A stretch of 49,998 bases of DNA from JAXGQD01 sp964574395 (GTDB lineage Bacteria; Bacillota; Clostridia; Saccharofermentanales; Fastidiosipilaceae): contig CAZNNL010000006.1 in the NCBI GenBank assembly GCA_964574395.1, positions 1 to 49,998 on the forward strand. Direction: 5' to 3'. Shown piece by piece: positions 1-7,225 of the stretch; the first letter of the stretch is position 1; every line of letters starts with the position of its first letter. The translations under genes and the position numbers were made by a program. A model generated the notes under the pieces. That model did no database searches and had not been told where the DNA came from. It worked only from the letters and a program-made list of their open reading frames with translations.

Positions 1-76
1 TGGTCGGAGTGACAGGACTTGAACTTGCGGCCTCTTGGTCCCGAACCAAGCGCTCTACCACCTGAGCTACACCCCG
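1..76 (-). tRNA. tRNA-Pro (anticodon CGG)
   Basis: The minus strand reads as a complete cloverleaf with an encoded 3' CCA. The 7-bp acceptor stem pairs CGGGGTG with CACTCCG, including one G-U pair. The D arm contains AGCTCAGGTGGTAGAGC and the T arm contains GTTCAAGTC. The anticodon stem CTTGG/CCAAG encloses the loop TTCGGGA, which places CGG at positions 34-36, so it reads the proline codon CCG. It may be cut at the window edge only beyond the CCA, so the gene itself looks complete. Confidence 0.95.
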
Positions 77-170
77 TAACCATGATATTCTATCACAGCC
101 CCTATCACTGTCAACAGAATTGTCTACCTTTAGCAGCCCCGAGTGAGTTGCTGTCGATACGGTTTGAAAA

Positions 171-359
171 TTGACAAAATAACAACTTGTGCGACGGGGT
201 TGGGGCAAAAAGGCTAAAAAATTGACAAATATTCAACTTGTACGACGGTTTTTACGGATTTACGGCTTCTAAACCTCAAAAAAGTTCGCACAAGTTGTTT
301 TTTTGACAAAAAAAGTTGGTATTTTTATCAAATCGTCGCACAAGCTGCTTTTTTGCCAA
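171..359. repeat. 189-bp intergenic element with four 26-bp units (copy 1)
   Basis: Four related 26-bp units lie at 171-196 and 222-247 (forward) and at 284-309 and 334-359 (inverted). The forward consensus begins TTGRCAAAA and ends CAACTTGTRCGACG. The inverted units read CGCACAAG, then a T-run, then TTGMCAA. The outer pair and the inner pair are complementary, so the DNA or RNA can form nested hairpins followed by T-runs. The element fills the gap between the stop of the BrkB-like gene at 404 and the tRNA. The rest of 77-403 holds only a short direct repeat of CTGTTCTTGG (minus strand, about 360-395). The same architecture recurs at 5719-5907. Confidence 0.8.
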
Positions 360-403
360 GAACAGAGTACACCAAGAACAGAACCCCCCAAACAAGCACA
401 AAC

Positions 404-1483
404 TCAGCGTCGCTTGCGTCTTTTGCTGATGCGAGAATTTTTGTTGTGGTGAGGTGAAGCGTTGATGCCGATGGGGCCGGGGCCTAGTTTGGGTTTTTGC
501 AGCCTAACGAAGATGCCTGGTTTCATGCTTACAACGGCCCGGTCTTGGATGCGCAGGATTTCGCTATGGATGAAGCCGAATACCAACAAAATGGTACAGC
601 ACAAATACAGCCACAGCATCAACACGATGATACCGGTCAAGCTGCCATACAGGACCGAATACCTAGTCGAAGAACGTATATACAAAGAGAAAATAAAAGT
701 CACAAGTACCCAGCTTAAACCGCAACCCAAGCCGCAGTAGAAAGCATAACGAAATTCTCTGCGTCTTTTGGATGTAAAGTGGTAGACCAAAGAAAATATC
801 ACTGATAGTAGTAAGAACGAAATCGCATAGTTCAAGTAAGTCGCAGCGGTGCCAACGAAAATCTGTGTGCTGAAAATATTATTGATAAAACTAATTACAT
901 AGCTACCGAATGCCATGGAAATGAGCATTAACATGATGGCTATGCCAGCTAGCAGAGTAGTAAACAAACTAATGGCTTGCTGGATAAAATACGTAACAGA
1001 GGTGCGTTCATTTTCGTACACGAGGTCCATCGTATAAGCCAAAACGGAAAAGCCGCGCGAGGAGGACCACAGTAGTGCCAAAATACCCAATGAGGCCATT
1101 GCGACGGTAGCGGAGCTAGTCACGCTTGCCAGTAGGCCGGCAAGAATCTGCCGTACTTGTTCAGGGACGAAGTTGCGGAAATTGGCGAGCATTTCTGGAG
1201 TCACCAGACTACCGCCAAAACGGGCGAGAAACCAGGTAATGAAGATGGCGAATGGAAACAAAGCGAAAATGATGTAGTAAGAGAGCGTGGCGGCCATGTT
1301 GCTGATGCCGAGGGCGGAGTAGCGTTCGAGGGCATGGCGCAAATGGCGGATTTTTCCGACTTTGGTGCGCTCATCCCAGTATTGGACAACTTTGCTGAGG
1401 CCTAGTAGTCGTTTTTGCCAGCTGTCTTTCGTAACAGCTCGCCTGAGTTCCAGCCTCTCCCTAAATTTCGGTTTCTTGGCCAT
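404..1483 (-). CDS. YihY/BrkB-family integral membrane protein
   Basis: This 359-residue protein belongs to the YihY/virulence factor BrkB family of six-helix membrane proteins, whose biochemical role is unsettled. Hydrophobic segments lie near residues 66-88, 127-147, 170-200, 217-237, 246-269 and 283-307. The family hallmark RYSVLYGSL...LMLWLYL lies in the last two. The C-terminal tail is very basic. I chose the ATG at 1483 because AAGGTGGG sits just upstream; the longer reading frame to 1555 has no ribosome site. It overlaps the end of folA by 23 bp and is the last gene of the thrS-thyA-folA operon. Function inside the operon cannot be inferred from this order. Confidence 0.85.
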   Translation of the reverse strand: MAKKPKFRERLELRRAVTKDSWQKRLLGLSKVVQYWDERTKVGKIRHLRHALERYSALGISNMAATLSYYIIFALFPFAIFITWFLARFGGSLVTPEMLANFRNFVPEQVRQILAGLLASVTSSATVAMASLGILALLWSSSRGFSVLAYTMDLVYENERTSVTYFIQQAISLFTTLLAGIAIMLMLISMAFGSYVISFINNIFSTQIFVGTAATYLNYAISFLLLSVIFSLVYHFTSKRRREFRYAFYCGLGCGLSWVLVTFIFSLYIRSSTRYSVLYGSLTGIIVLMLWLYLCCTILLVFGFIHSEILRIQDRAVVSMKPGIFVRLQKPKLGPGPIGINASPHHNKNSRISKRRKRR

Positions 1484-1988
1484 CAGAGCCCACCTTTTCA
1501 TATAGCAGATAACGGAAACGGTGCCTAGACGCTTCGTCCAGCAGCCATGGCTCAACCTCGGTCAATTGCCAGGCTGGATCCGTGTTCAAATCAGGAAAAT
1601 AGGTATCTGCTTCTGGAAATGCATAATCAATTTTGGTCACTAATACGCGGTCACATTTTGGCAAAAACTGTCTAAAAACAGAATCTCCCCCAATCACAGA
1701 CACACGTTCCATTTCTTCAGGATCTATCTGTTCTAGCAAACTATCGATGGTAGCGTACACTTCTAAATCATCCATGTGATACAGCTCAGGATGCGTGGTC
1801 AGCATCATGTTGCGGCGCTTGGGTAAGGGCTTACCGCCAGGGAAGGTCGCGAGTGTTTTGCGCCCATAAATTAATGTTCTACCCATAGTCAGCTTTTTAA
1901 AGCGTTTCAAGTCCTCGCTGATTGGGAGGAGCAATTGTCCGGCAAAACCAATGGCCCAATTCTTATCCACGGCTACAATCGCGTTCAT
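1461..1988 (-). CDS. folA: Dihydrofolate reductase
   Basis: FolA reduces dihydrofolate to tetrahydrofolate with NADPH in the cytoplasm. The 175-residue length is normal. The N-terminus MNAIVAVDKNWAIG followed by a G-x-LL segment is the family substrate loop. GRTLIYGRKT matches the NADPH-binding GRKT stretch, and VIGGDSVF is the second nucleotide-binding motif. It lies 12 bp after thyA, whose reaction produces the dihydrofolate it recycles, so the pair forms a functional unit. GAGGTG precedes the ATG. The octamer TTTTGCCA occurs in the gene (1659-1666) and encodes Leu-Pro. Confidence 0.96.
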   Translation of the reverse strand: MNAIVAVDKNWAIGFAGQLLLPISEDLKRFKKLTMGRTLIYGRKTLATFPGGKPLPKRRNMMLTTHPELYHMDDLEVYATIDSLLEQIDPEEMERVSVIGGDSVFRQFLPKCDRVLVTKIDYAFPEADTYFPDLNTDPAWQLTEVEPWLLDEASRHRFRYLLYEKVGSDGQETEI

Positions 1989-2000
1989 TTTACACCTCGT

Positions 2001-2831
2001 TTACACAGCCACAGGAATGCGTTTAATTGCAGGACCATGTTCATAGTTTTCCAGACTAAAACTGTCTGTCGTGAAGTCTTCAAAACGCTTAACCGACTGG
2101 TCAATCACAAACTTCGGCGCCGAAAATACCGGCCTACTAATCAATTCTTCAACAATCGGAATGTGCTTGTCATAAATATGCGCATCTGCAATGACGTGTA
2201 CCAGTTCGCCCGCCACCAGACCACTGACTTGCGCAAACATGTGTAAAAGCACGGCATACTGCGTCACGTTCCACGCATTCGCCAGAAGCATGTCCTGAGA
2301 GCGTTGATTGAGAATACCATTTAAAACGCCATCACTGACATTAAAAGTCATGGAGTAGGCGCAAGGATACAAGTTCATCTCATGTAGGTCGGCAAAAGTA
2401 TAAATATTAGTCATAATCCGACGGCTGTACGGGTTATTTTTCAGGTCAAACAACACCCGTTCAACTTGGTCAAATTCGCCCTCTTTGTACTGGTGCTTCA
2501 CGCCCAATTGATAGCCGTACGCTTTGCCAATACTGCCCTCTGCATCTGCCCACTCGTCCCAAATCTTAGATTTTAGGTCTTTGATGTTGTTAGATTTCCG
2601 TTGCCAGATCCACAGCAGTTCATCAATCGCACCCTTCCAATTTAAGTAACGTTGCGTCACAATCGGAAATTCCTGCTGCAAATCATAACGATTGACAACA
2701 CCAAATCTTTTTAAAGTATAGGCCGAGCTACCGTCATCCCATTTAGGACGCACGGCTTCGTTTTCATTGGACGAACCTGAAGTCAAAATGCTCTGACAGG
2801 TCGAGATAAAGAGCGAATCTGCATGACTCAT
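2001..2831 (-). CDS. thyA: Thymidylate synthase
   Basis: ThyA methylates dUMP to dTMP using methylenetetrahydrofolate, producing dihydrofolate for FolA encoded next. The protein has 276 residues. The catalytic cysteine is in LYPCAYSM (Cys157), followed by the substrate-binding NQRSQDMLLANAWN segment and the YDKHIP region near the C-terminus. The residue after the active-site Pro-Cys is Ala rather than the common His, as in some Gram-positive relatives. The start codon overlaps the thrS stop as ATGA, indicating translational coupling. Confidence 0.95.
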   Translation of the reverse strand: MSHADSLFISTCQSILTSGSSNENEAVRPKWDDGSSAYTLKRFGVVNRYDLQQEFPIVTQRYLNWKGAIDELLWIWQRKSNNIKDLKSKIWDEWADAEGSIGKAYGYQLGVKHQYKEGEFDQVERVLFDLKNNPYSRRIMTNIYTFADLHEMNLYPCAYSMTFNVSDGVLNGILNQRSQDMLLANAWNVTQYAVLLHMFAQVSGLVAGELVHVIADAHIYDKHIPIVEELISRPVFSAPKFVIDQSVKRFEDFTTDSFSLENYEHGPAIKRIPVAV

Positions 2832-4597
2832 ATGATTTTCTCACGATCTTCAGTCTGTAATTTTTCAATAAGTTCGGCGACAGGAAGGGTACCAAGCTGG
2901 CCTTCTTTACGCGAGCGAACGGCGACGGTGCCTTGCTCGATTTCCTGGTCACCCATAACGAGCATGTAGGGGATTTTTTCGTTTTGTGCGTCTTTGATCT
3001 TTTTGCCAACCTTCTCATTACGCTGATCGAGGCTCACGCGTAGACCGGCCAGACGCAATTTTTCGGTCAGTTCGGCTGCGGCTTCATTATGTTTGTCAGA
3101 TATTGGCAAAACCCTCGCCTGCTCAGGAGCCAACCACAAAGGCATCGCCCCCGCATATTTCTCCAACAGAAGCGCAATCGTGCGCTCATAGCAACCAATA
3201 CTCGTGCGATGAATGATGTAGGGATTTTTCTTGTTGCCTTCGCTATCGATGTATTCCATCTCAAATTTCTTCGCCAATTGGAAGTCGATTTGGACCGTGA
3301 TGAGGGTGTCCTCTTTGCCAAAAACATTCTTAATTTGAACATCCAGCTTTGGACCATAGAAAGCCGCCTCACCGTCAGCCTCTTCAAAGTCAATATCCAT
3401 CTTGCTGAGGATGCGATGCATTTCTTCCTGCACGCGCTCCCACTCATCAGGCGAACCGATGTACTTCTCGCGGTCATTGGCATCCCACTTGGAGAAACGA
3501 TACGTGACATCATTCTCTAGTCCCAGGGCCTTCAGCATAAACTGCGCGAACTCAACTGCCCCTCTGAATTCTGCTTCGAGCTGCTCGGGCGTCACAATCA
3601 AGTGGCCTTCGGAAATGGTAAATTGACGCAAACGGATGAGGCCATGCATTTCGCCGGAGCTCTCGTTTCGGAACAAGGTCGACGTTTCGGCATAGCGAAT
3701 CGGGAGATCGCGGTAGCTGCGGGTTTTGGTCAAATATGCCTGGAATTGGAAAGGACAAGTCATCGGACGAAGCGCTAATACTTCATCTTCTTTCTCCTCG
3801 TCGCCAATCACAAACATGCCGTCGCGGTAGTGATACCAATGCCCGGAAATTTTATACAAATCAGATTTGGCCATCAGCGGGGTGCGGGTGTGTTGGTAGC
3901 CATGACGTTCTTCTTCATCTTCAACAAAGCGTTGCAGGATTTGGAAGAGTTTATATCCTTTTGGCAAAAGGATAGGCAGCCCCTGCCCTATATAATCAAC
4001 CGTCGTAAAGTACTCGAGCTCACGACCAATTTTATTGTGGTCACGCTTTTTCGCTTCCTCAAGTTCGTTCAAATGTGCCTTGAGCATCTTTTTGTCCGGA
4101 AATGCCACGCCGAAAATGCGTTGTAGCATGGGTTTGCTGGCATCGTTGTGCCAGTACGCACCACCGGTCTGCAGCAGCTTAAAAGCCTGAATTTGCTGGG
4201 TGTTTTCGATATGCGGACCAGCACACAAATCAATGAAATCACCTTGTTTGTAAAAACTAATCGTTTCGTCTTCCGGAATAAGATCAATCAGCTCAATCTT
4301 GAACGGCTCGTTCATCTCCTGCATCAACCGCTTGGCTTCTTCCCTCTCCATCTCAAAACGTTCGATGGGTAAATGCTCTTTGACAATACGGCCCATCTCT
4401 TCTTCAATGGCAGCCAAATCGTCGGCTGTGAAAGACTTGTCGCGCTTAAAATCGTAAAAGAAACCCCTGTCTTTAGCTGGCCCCGTGGCGAGCTGCACGT
4501 CAGGGTAAAGGCGTTTGACCGCGTGGGCTAGAAGGTGGGCACTACTGTGCCAAAATGCATGCCTTTGGTCGGCATCGGTGAAATCAATTTTTGCCAT
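2828..4597 (-). CDS. thrS: Threonyl-tRNA synthetase lacking the N-terminal TGS domain
   Basis: ThrS charges tRNA-Thr with threonine. The ORF extends to 4711, but TTTTGAGGAG lies directly before the ATG at 4597, giving 589 residues. The protein begins straight at the editing domain (HSSAHLLAHA near residue 16, the HxxxH zinc/editing motif), so the usual TGS domain of about 60 residues is missing. The class II core follows with RPMTCPFQFQ, FRNESSGEMHGLIRLRQF and HRTSIGCYERTIALL, then the anticodon-binding domain ending in KIPYMLVMG. I searched the leader for a T-box (GGTGG anticodon-binding bulge and specifier) and did not see one. It heads the thyA-folA-brkB operon. Confidence 0.95.
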   Translation of the reverse strand: MAKIDFTDADQRHAFWHSSAHLLAHAVKRLYPDVQLATGPAKDRGFFYDFKRDKSFTADDLAAIEEEMGRIVKEHLPIERFEMEREEAKRLMQEMNEPFKIELIDLIPEDETISFYKQGDFIDLCAGPHIENTQQIQAFKLLQTGGAYWHNDASKPMLQRIFGVAFPDKKMLKAHLNELEEAKKRDHNKIGRELEYFTTVDYIGQGLPILLPKGYKLFQILQRFVEDEEERHGYQHTRTPLMAKSDLYKISGHWYHYRDGMFVIGDEEKEDEVLALRPMTCPFQFQAYLTKTRSYRDLPIRYAETSTLFRNESSGEMHGLIRLRQFTISEGHLIVTPEQLEAEFRGAVEFAQFMLKALGLENDVTYRFSKWDANDREKYIGSPDEWERVQEEMHRILSKMDIDFEEADGEAAFYGPKLDVQIKNVFGKEDTLITVQIDFQLAKKFEMEYIDSEGNKKNPYIIHRTSIGCYERTIALLLEKYAGAMPLWLAPEQARVLPISDKHNEAAAELTEKLRLAGLRVSLDQRNEKVGKKIKDAQNEKIPYMLVMGDQEIEQGTVAVRSRKEGQLGTLPVAELIEKLQTEDREKII

Positions 4598-4682
4598 ATT
4601 TATCTCCTCAAAAGAAGGCGCTGTGCTTTTTATGTTTGGCAAAACCCAAGCCGCATCGTCTTCCGAACTTTTTCTATCCACC

Positions 4683-4711
4683 ATATTAAGATTTTTCCAG
4701 CTATATTTCAA
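4683..4711 (-). promoter_or_regulatory. Sigma-A promoter of the thrS operon
   Basis: On the minus strand TTGAAA (4706-4711) and TAATAT (4683-4688) are separated by exactly 17 bp. Transcription would start near 4676, giving a leader of about 80 nt before the thrS ATG at 4597. This also argues against the longer thrS start at 4711, which would lie within the promoter. Confidence 0.75.
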
Positions 4712-4787
4712 ATTTTCGCCTTATTTCTGCTATATTAAGTAGGCTGGTTTTGCCAAGAATGTTTTTCGAAAGTTAAAGGTTCATAAA

Positions 4788-5696
4788 ATGAAAATAATGA
4801 GAAAATCATACTTGCTTAAAAGTTTTGTGCTCTTCTTATTGGTTTTTTCTTTAAGCAGCTGTGGCATGGGACGTTTGATCAGAGAACTGTCAGAACTCGA
4901 AGAAAGATCTTCTGAAACCACCACTACCACGACCATTGAAACTTTTCCTACGACCACTTCAACTAGCAGTCAATTGACAAGTCCTAGCCCTTCTCCTAGT
5001 CATTCCCCGAGTCCGACTCCCGAACCCACCACAGCAGCTGCGACAAGTAGTCCCGTTGAGGTCTTGTCGGCAGTCTTGGATGATTCTCAAGCCTATTTTT
5101 CCGAGCCCCAGTTGACTGAGGCCTTGGATTATTTTGATGAGATTGCGGCGAATTCTGAGTTTAACGGTAGCAAATTAATAACCAAATGGGGTTCTGAGAT
5201 TCGCATCGCAGTGCATGGTGATTACAATGAAGCGGATATGGAAACGCTTTCGGAAATTTTGTATTGTTTTGCCAGTATTCCTGGCATTCCCTCGGTTAAA
5301 ATAGTCGAAACAGATGCGAACATCAATATGTATTTTGTGCCGTCCGCAGAGATGTCGCAGTACATAAGTGACTATGTTCAGGGCAATTTGGGTTTCTTTG
5401 AAGTCTATTGGGATTGGAGTTTTGAGATATATAAGGCGTCTATTGCGATTTCTACGGATCGTACGGGACCTCTGGATCGTAAGCATCTGATTTGGGAGGA
5501 ATTGGTGCAATCACTCGGTTTGATGAACGATTCTTACGCCTATGAAGATAGTATTTTTCAGCAGCGCTACAGCATTGTACAGCATCCTAGCGCTTTGGAT
5601 TTTGCCCTACTACGCATGCTTTATTCTGACGTGATTAAGCCTGGGTTTAGCGGTAGTCAAGCCGTTGCTGCGTTGAGGGAGCATTATAAACAGTAG
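4788..5696 (+). CDS. DUF2927-like lipoprotein
   Basis: This 302-residue protein is the only long plus-strand gene in the first third of the window. Residues 1-25 form a lipoprotein signal peptide ending in the lipobox LSSC (Cys25), so it should be anchored to the outer face of the membrane. Residues 40-90 are a Ser/Thr/Pro linker with Pro-Ser repeats, typical of a surface stalk. The remainder resembles DUF2927: IRIAVHGDYNEADM near residue 138 and a C-terminal block with HLIWEELVQSLGL, DSYAYEDSIF and DFALLRMLY. Function of that domain is unknown; a membrane-tethered metallopeptidase-like fold has been considered for related families, but I see no HExxH. It diverges from thrS and converges on comEA. 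Confidence 0.7.
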   Translation: MKIMRKSYLLKSFVLFLLVFSLSSCGMGRLIRELSELEERSSETTTTTTIETFPTTTSTSSQLTSPSPSPSHSPSPTPEPTTAAATSSPVEVLSAVLDDSQAYFSEPQLTEALDYFDEIAANSEFNGSKLITKWGSEIRIAVHGDYNEADMETLSEILYCFASIPGIPSVKIVETDANINMYFVPSAEMSQYISDYVQGNLGFFEVYWDWSFEIYKASIAISTDRTGPLDRKHLIWEELVQSLGLMNDSYAYEDSIFQQRYSIVQHPSALDFALLRMLYSDVIKPGFSGSQAVAALREHYKQ

Positions 5697-5718
5697 CTTG
5701 GTTGAAATTATAAAAATA

Positions 5719-5907
5719 TTGGCAAAAAAGCAAGCTGTACACCTATTGAGGACCAAACCAAACTAATTATTGGCAAAATAACAGCTTGTACGACGATTCT
5801 GGACCTTTTCGGCTTGAAAAGGCATGAAAACTTGCTCACAGGCTGTTTTTTTGTCAAAAAAAGCTAGTGAATTTTGATTTTGGGGGGACAACTTGCTTTT
5901 TTGTCAA
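5719..5907. repeat. 189-bp intergenic element with four 26-bp units (copy 2)
   Basis: Units lie at 5719-5744 and 5770-5795 (forward, both starting TTGGCAAAA) and at 5832-5857 and 5882-5907 (inverted, ending TTTTTTTGTCAA and TTTTTTGTCAA). Unit start-to-start spacings of 51, 62 and 50 bp are the same as in the element at 171-359, although the sequence between units has diverged. On the plus strand ACAGCTTGT pairs with ACAGGCTGT followed by seven T, which is a terminator-like hairpin. It lies between two convergent genes, the lipoprotein and comEA, where a bidirectional terminator would be useful. Confidence 0.8.
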
Positions 5908-5954
5908 TTTTTTACATCGAAATCTAGCGACCAGCCGTACGGCTAGACATTTAG

Positions 5955-6692
5955 CTACTTGTCTACCGTGATGTAGTCGCGCATTTGGGCAAACTTTGCC
6001 TCCTTGATTCCAGGGATTTTCATGAGGTCTTCAATGGTCTCAAATGGTCCATTGCTTTCGCGGTAATTGATGATTAGTGCGGCAGTCTTCTCCCCTACAC
6101 CGGGAATTTGCGTGAGGCTGGCAGCGTCGGCAAGATTGATGGAGATTTTTCCTTGGTCTAGCGCTTGGTTTTGCTCGGGATAAGCTGCTGTGTTTGCATT
6201 TGGGGCGAGAACAACAGGATAAGCTGCAGGTGCGCTTTGACCTGACTCCCACTCACTTAAACTTGGTATATAGATCATTTGATGCATGCTAATTGGGGCT
6301 GCCATGTTGATATAGGGTGCAGCAGCATCTTCTGTAAGTCCTCCAGCAGCTTCAACCGCATCTTGCCAAAGTGCATCTACTGGTAGATAGCAAAGCAAAG
6401 GCTGCTTCACGGCCCCGCTAACATAGACTGGAATGAGGGAAATAGTACTTGAACTTGTAAGCGTGGTAGTTTCATTTACTTCTGAATTTTCTATGCTTTG
6501 AACTTCAATTTCTTCAGTAATACTGGTTTGTTCAGAACCGTAAGTTATTTGTAATTCCTTACTTTTTTGTTTTTGTGTGTAGTCGAAGAATAATAGGGCC
6601 AGAAGTGTGAAGACTCCGAGTCCTAAAAGAAAGAGTAAAATTTTTCGCCAGATGCGTAGTTCGTAAATGCCCATAGGCTTTGATTTTGCCAT
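5955..6692 (-). CDS. comEA: Competence protein ComEA, membrane DNA receptor
   Basis: ComEA binds incoming double-stranded DNA at the cell surface during natural transformation. From the ATG at 6692 it has 245 residues: one membrane anchor at about 17-37, a variable linker, an SLBB domain near 87-145 (VYVSGAVKQP ... IYIPS), and a C-terminal pair of helix-hairpin-helix motifs near 185-242 (INLADAASLTQIPGVGEKTA and LMKIPGIKEAKFAQMR). The order nadD-yqeK-rsfS-comEA is conserved with Bacillus. The start is uncertain: the frame opens at a TTG at 6758 without a ribosome site, while the ATG at 6692 has only a weak GAGG inside a hairpin. Its presence supports natural competence, although comEC and the pilus genes are not in this window. 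Confidence 0.93.
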   Translation of the reverse strand: MAKSKPMGIYELRIWRKILLFLLGLGVFTLLALLFFDYTQKQKSKELQITYGSEQTSITEEIEVQSIENSEVNETTTLTSSSTISLIPVYVSGAVKQPLLCYLPVDALWQDAVEAAGGLTEDAAAPYINMAAPISMHQMIYIPSLSEWESGQSAPAAYPVVLAPNANTAAYPEQNQALDQGKISINLADAASLTQIPGVGEKTAALIINYRESNGPFETIEDLMKIPGIKEAKFAQMRDYITVDK

Positions 6693-6719
6693 AAAAATAA
6701 ACGCCTCGAGATGAGACGT
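6693..6719 (-). terminator. Hairpin with T-tract at the comEA start
   Basis: On the minus strand ACGTCTC and GAGGCGT form a 7-bp stem (one G-U pair) around the loop ATCTC, followed by TTATTTTT. This looks like a rho-independent terminator after rsfS, but the T-tract abuts the ATG at 6692. It may end the purine/rsfS transcript, or act as an attenuator or ribosome-site trap for comEA. It is close to symmetric and could also work from the other strand. Confidence 0.55.
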
Positions 6720-6762
6720 TTTACTTGTTTTCTTGCTTTTTGTTTGTTTTTTCCGCAAAAGT

Positions 6763-7128
6763 TTAGTGGCTTGTGGTGCCAGTTCCCTTCTGGGGCGACT
6801 TAGACCAGAGTTTTTCTAGGCTATAGAAATTGCGATCTTCTTCATGGAATATATGCACAACGACATCGAGATAGTCCAAGAGAATCCAACGTGCACTCTC
6901 GTAACCTTCAATATGTGCGGCCTCAAGGTCGTACTTTTTCTTCATTTGCTCATCGATTTGATCCGCTAACGCCCTGACTTGGGGGACGGAACTACCGCTG
7001 GCAAGGATGAAATAATCTGCAAGCACGGTTTTTTCCGCTACGGGTATGCTCATGATGTCGATGCCTTTTTTTTCTTCGAGTTGTTTCACAATGAAATCAA
7101 CCATTTCTTCAATTTGTGTTTGAGCCAA
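6763..7128 (-). CDS. rsfS: Ribosome silencing factor RsfS (Iojap family)
   Basis: RsfS binds ribosomal protein L14 of the 50S subunit and blocks subunit joining when nutrients are scarce. The 121 residues cover the whole family fold: DYFILASGSSVPQVRALADQI, then EGYESARWILLDYLDVVVHIFHEEDRNFYSLEKLW, which is highly diagnostic. The start is a TTG at 7128 preceded by AAAGGA at a suitable distance; the next internal ATG would cut the first helix. It follows nadD-yqeK as in Bacillus and many Firmicutes. Confidence 0.95.
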   Translation of the reverse strand: MAQTQIEEMVDFIVKQLEEKKGIDIMSIPVAEKTVLADYFILASGSSVPQVRALADQIDEQMKKKYDLEAAHIEGYESARWILLDYLDVVVHIFHEEDRNFYSLEKLWSKSPQKGTGTTSH

Positions 7129-7170
7129 GTATTATTCCTTTCTGCGTTTTGCGCTCCAATACTTTTTAGC

Positions 7171-7179
7171 ATTATAACA
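7171..7179 (-). promoter_or_regulatory. Extended -10 promoter candidate for rsfS
   Basis: The minus strand reads TGTTATAAT, a TGN extended -10 box, in the 97-bp gap between nadD-yqeK and rsfS. No good -35 box is seen 17 bp upstream. It would give a leader of about 40 nt. Confidence 0.45.
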
Positions 7180-7225
7180 GAAGTCTGTACAAGATAGATT
7201 CTAAATTAATGCAGGCAAACCATGC

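Noticed and set aside
171..359. CRISPR array
   Set aside because: Unit spacing is regular (about 51 bp), but only two units are direct, two are inverted, no cas genes are present, and the between-unit DNA is not spacer-like.
3067..3513. 148-codon ORF in another frame of thrS
   Set aside because: Overlaps the conserved thrS core entirely; composition is Arg/Lys/Cys-rich as in a shifted frame.
4598..4711. T-box or threonine leader upstream of thrS
   Set aside because: No specifier loop, no TGGNACCGCG-type antiterminator and no T-run hairpin was found; the leader is only about 80 nt.
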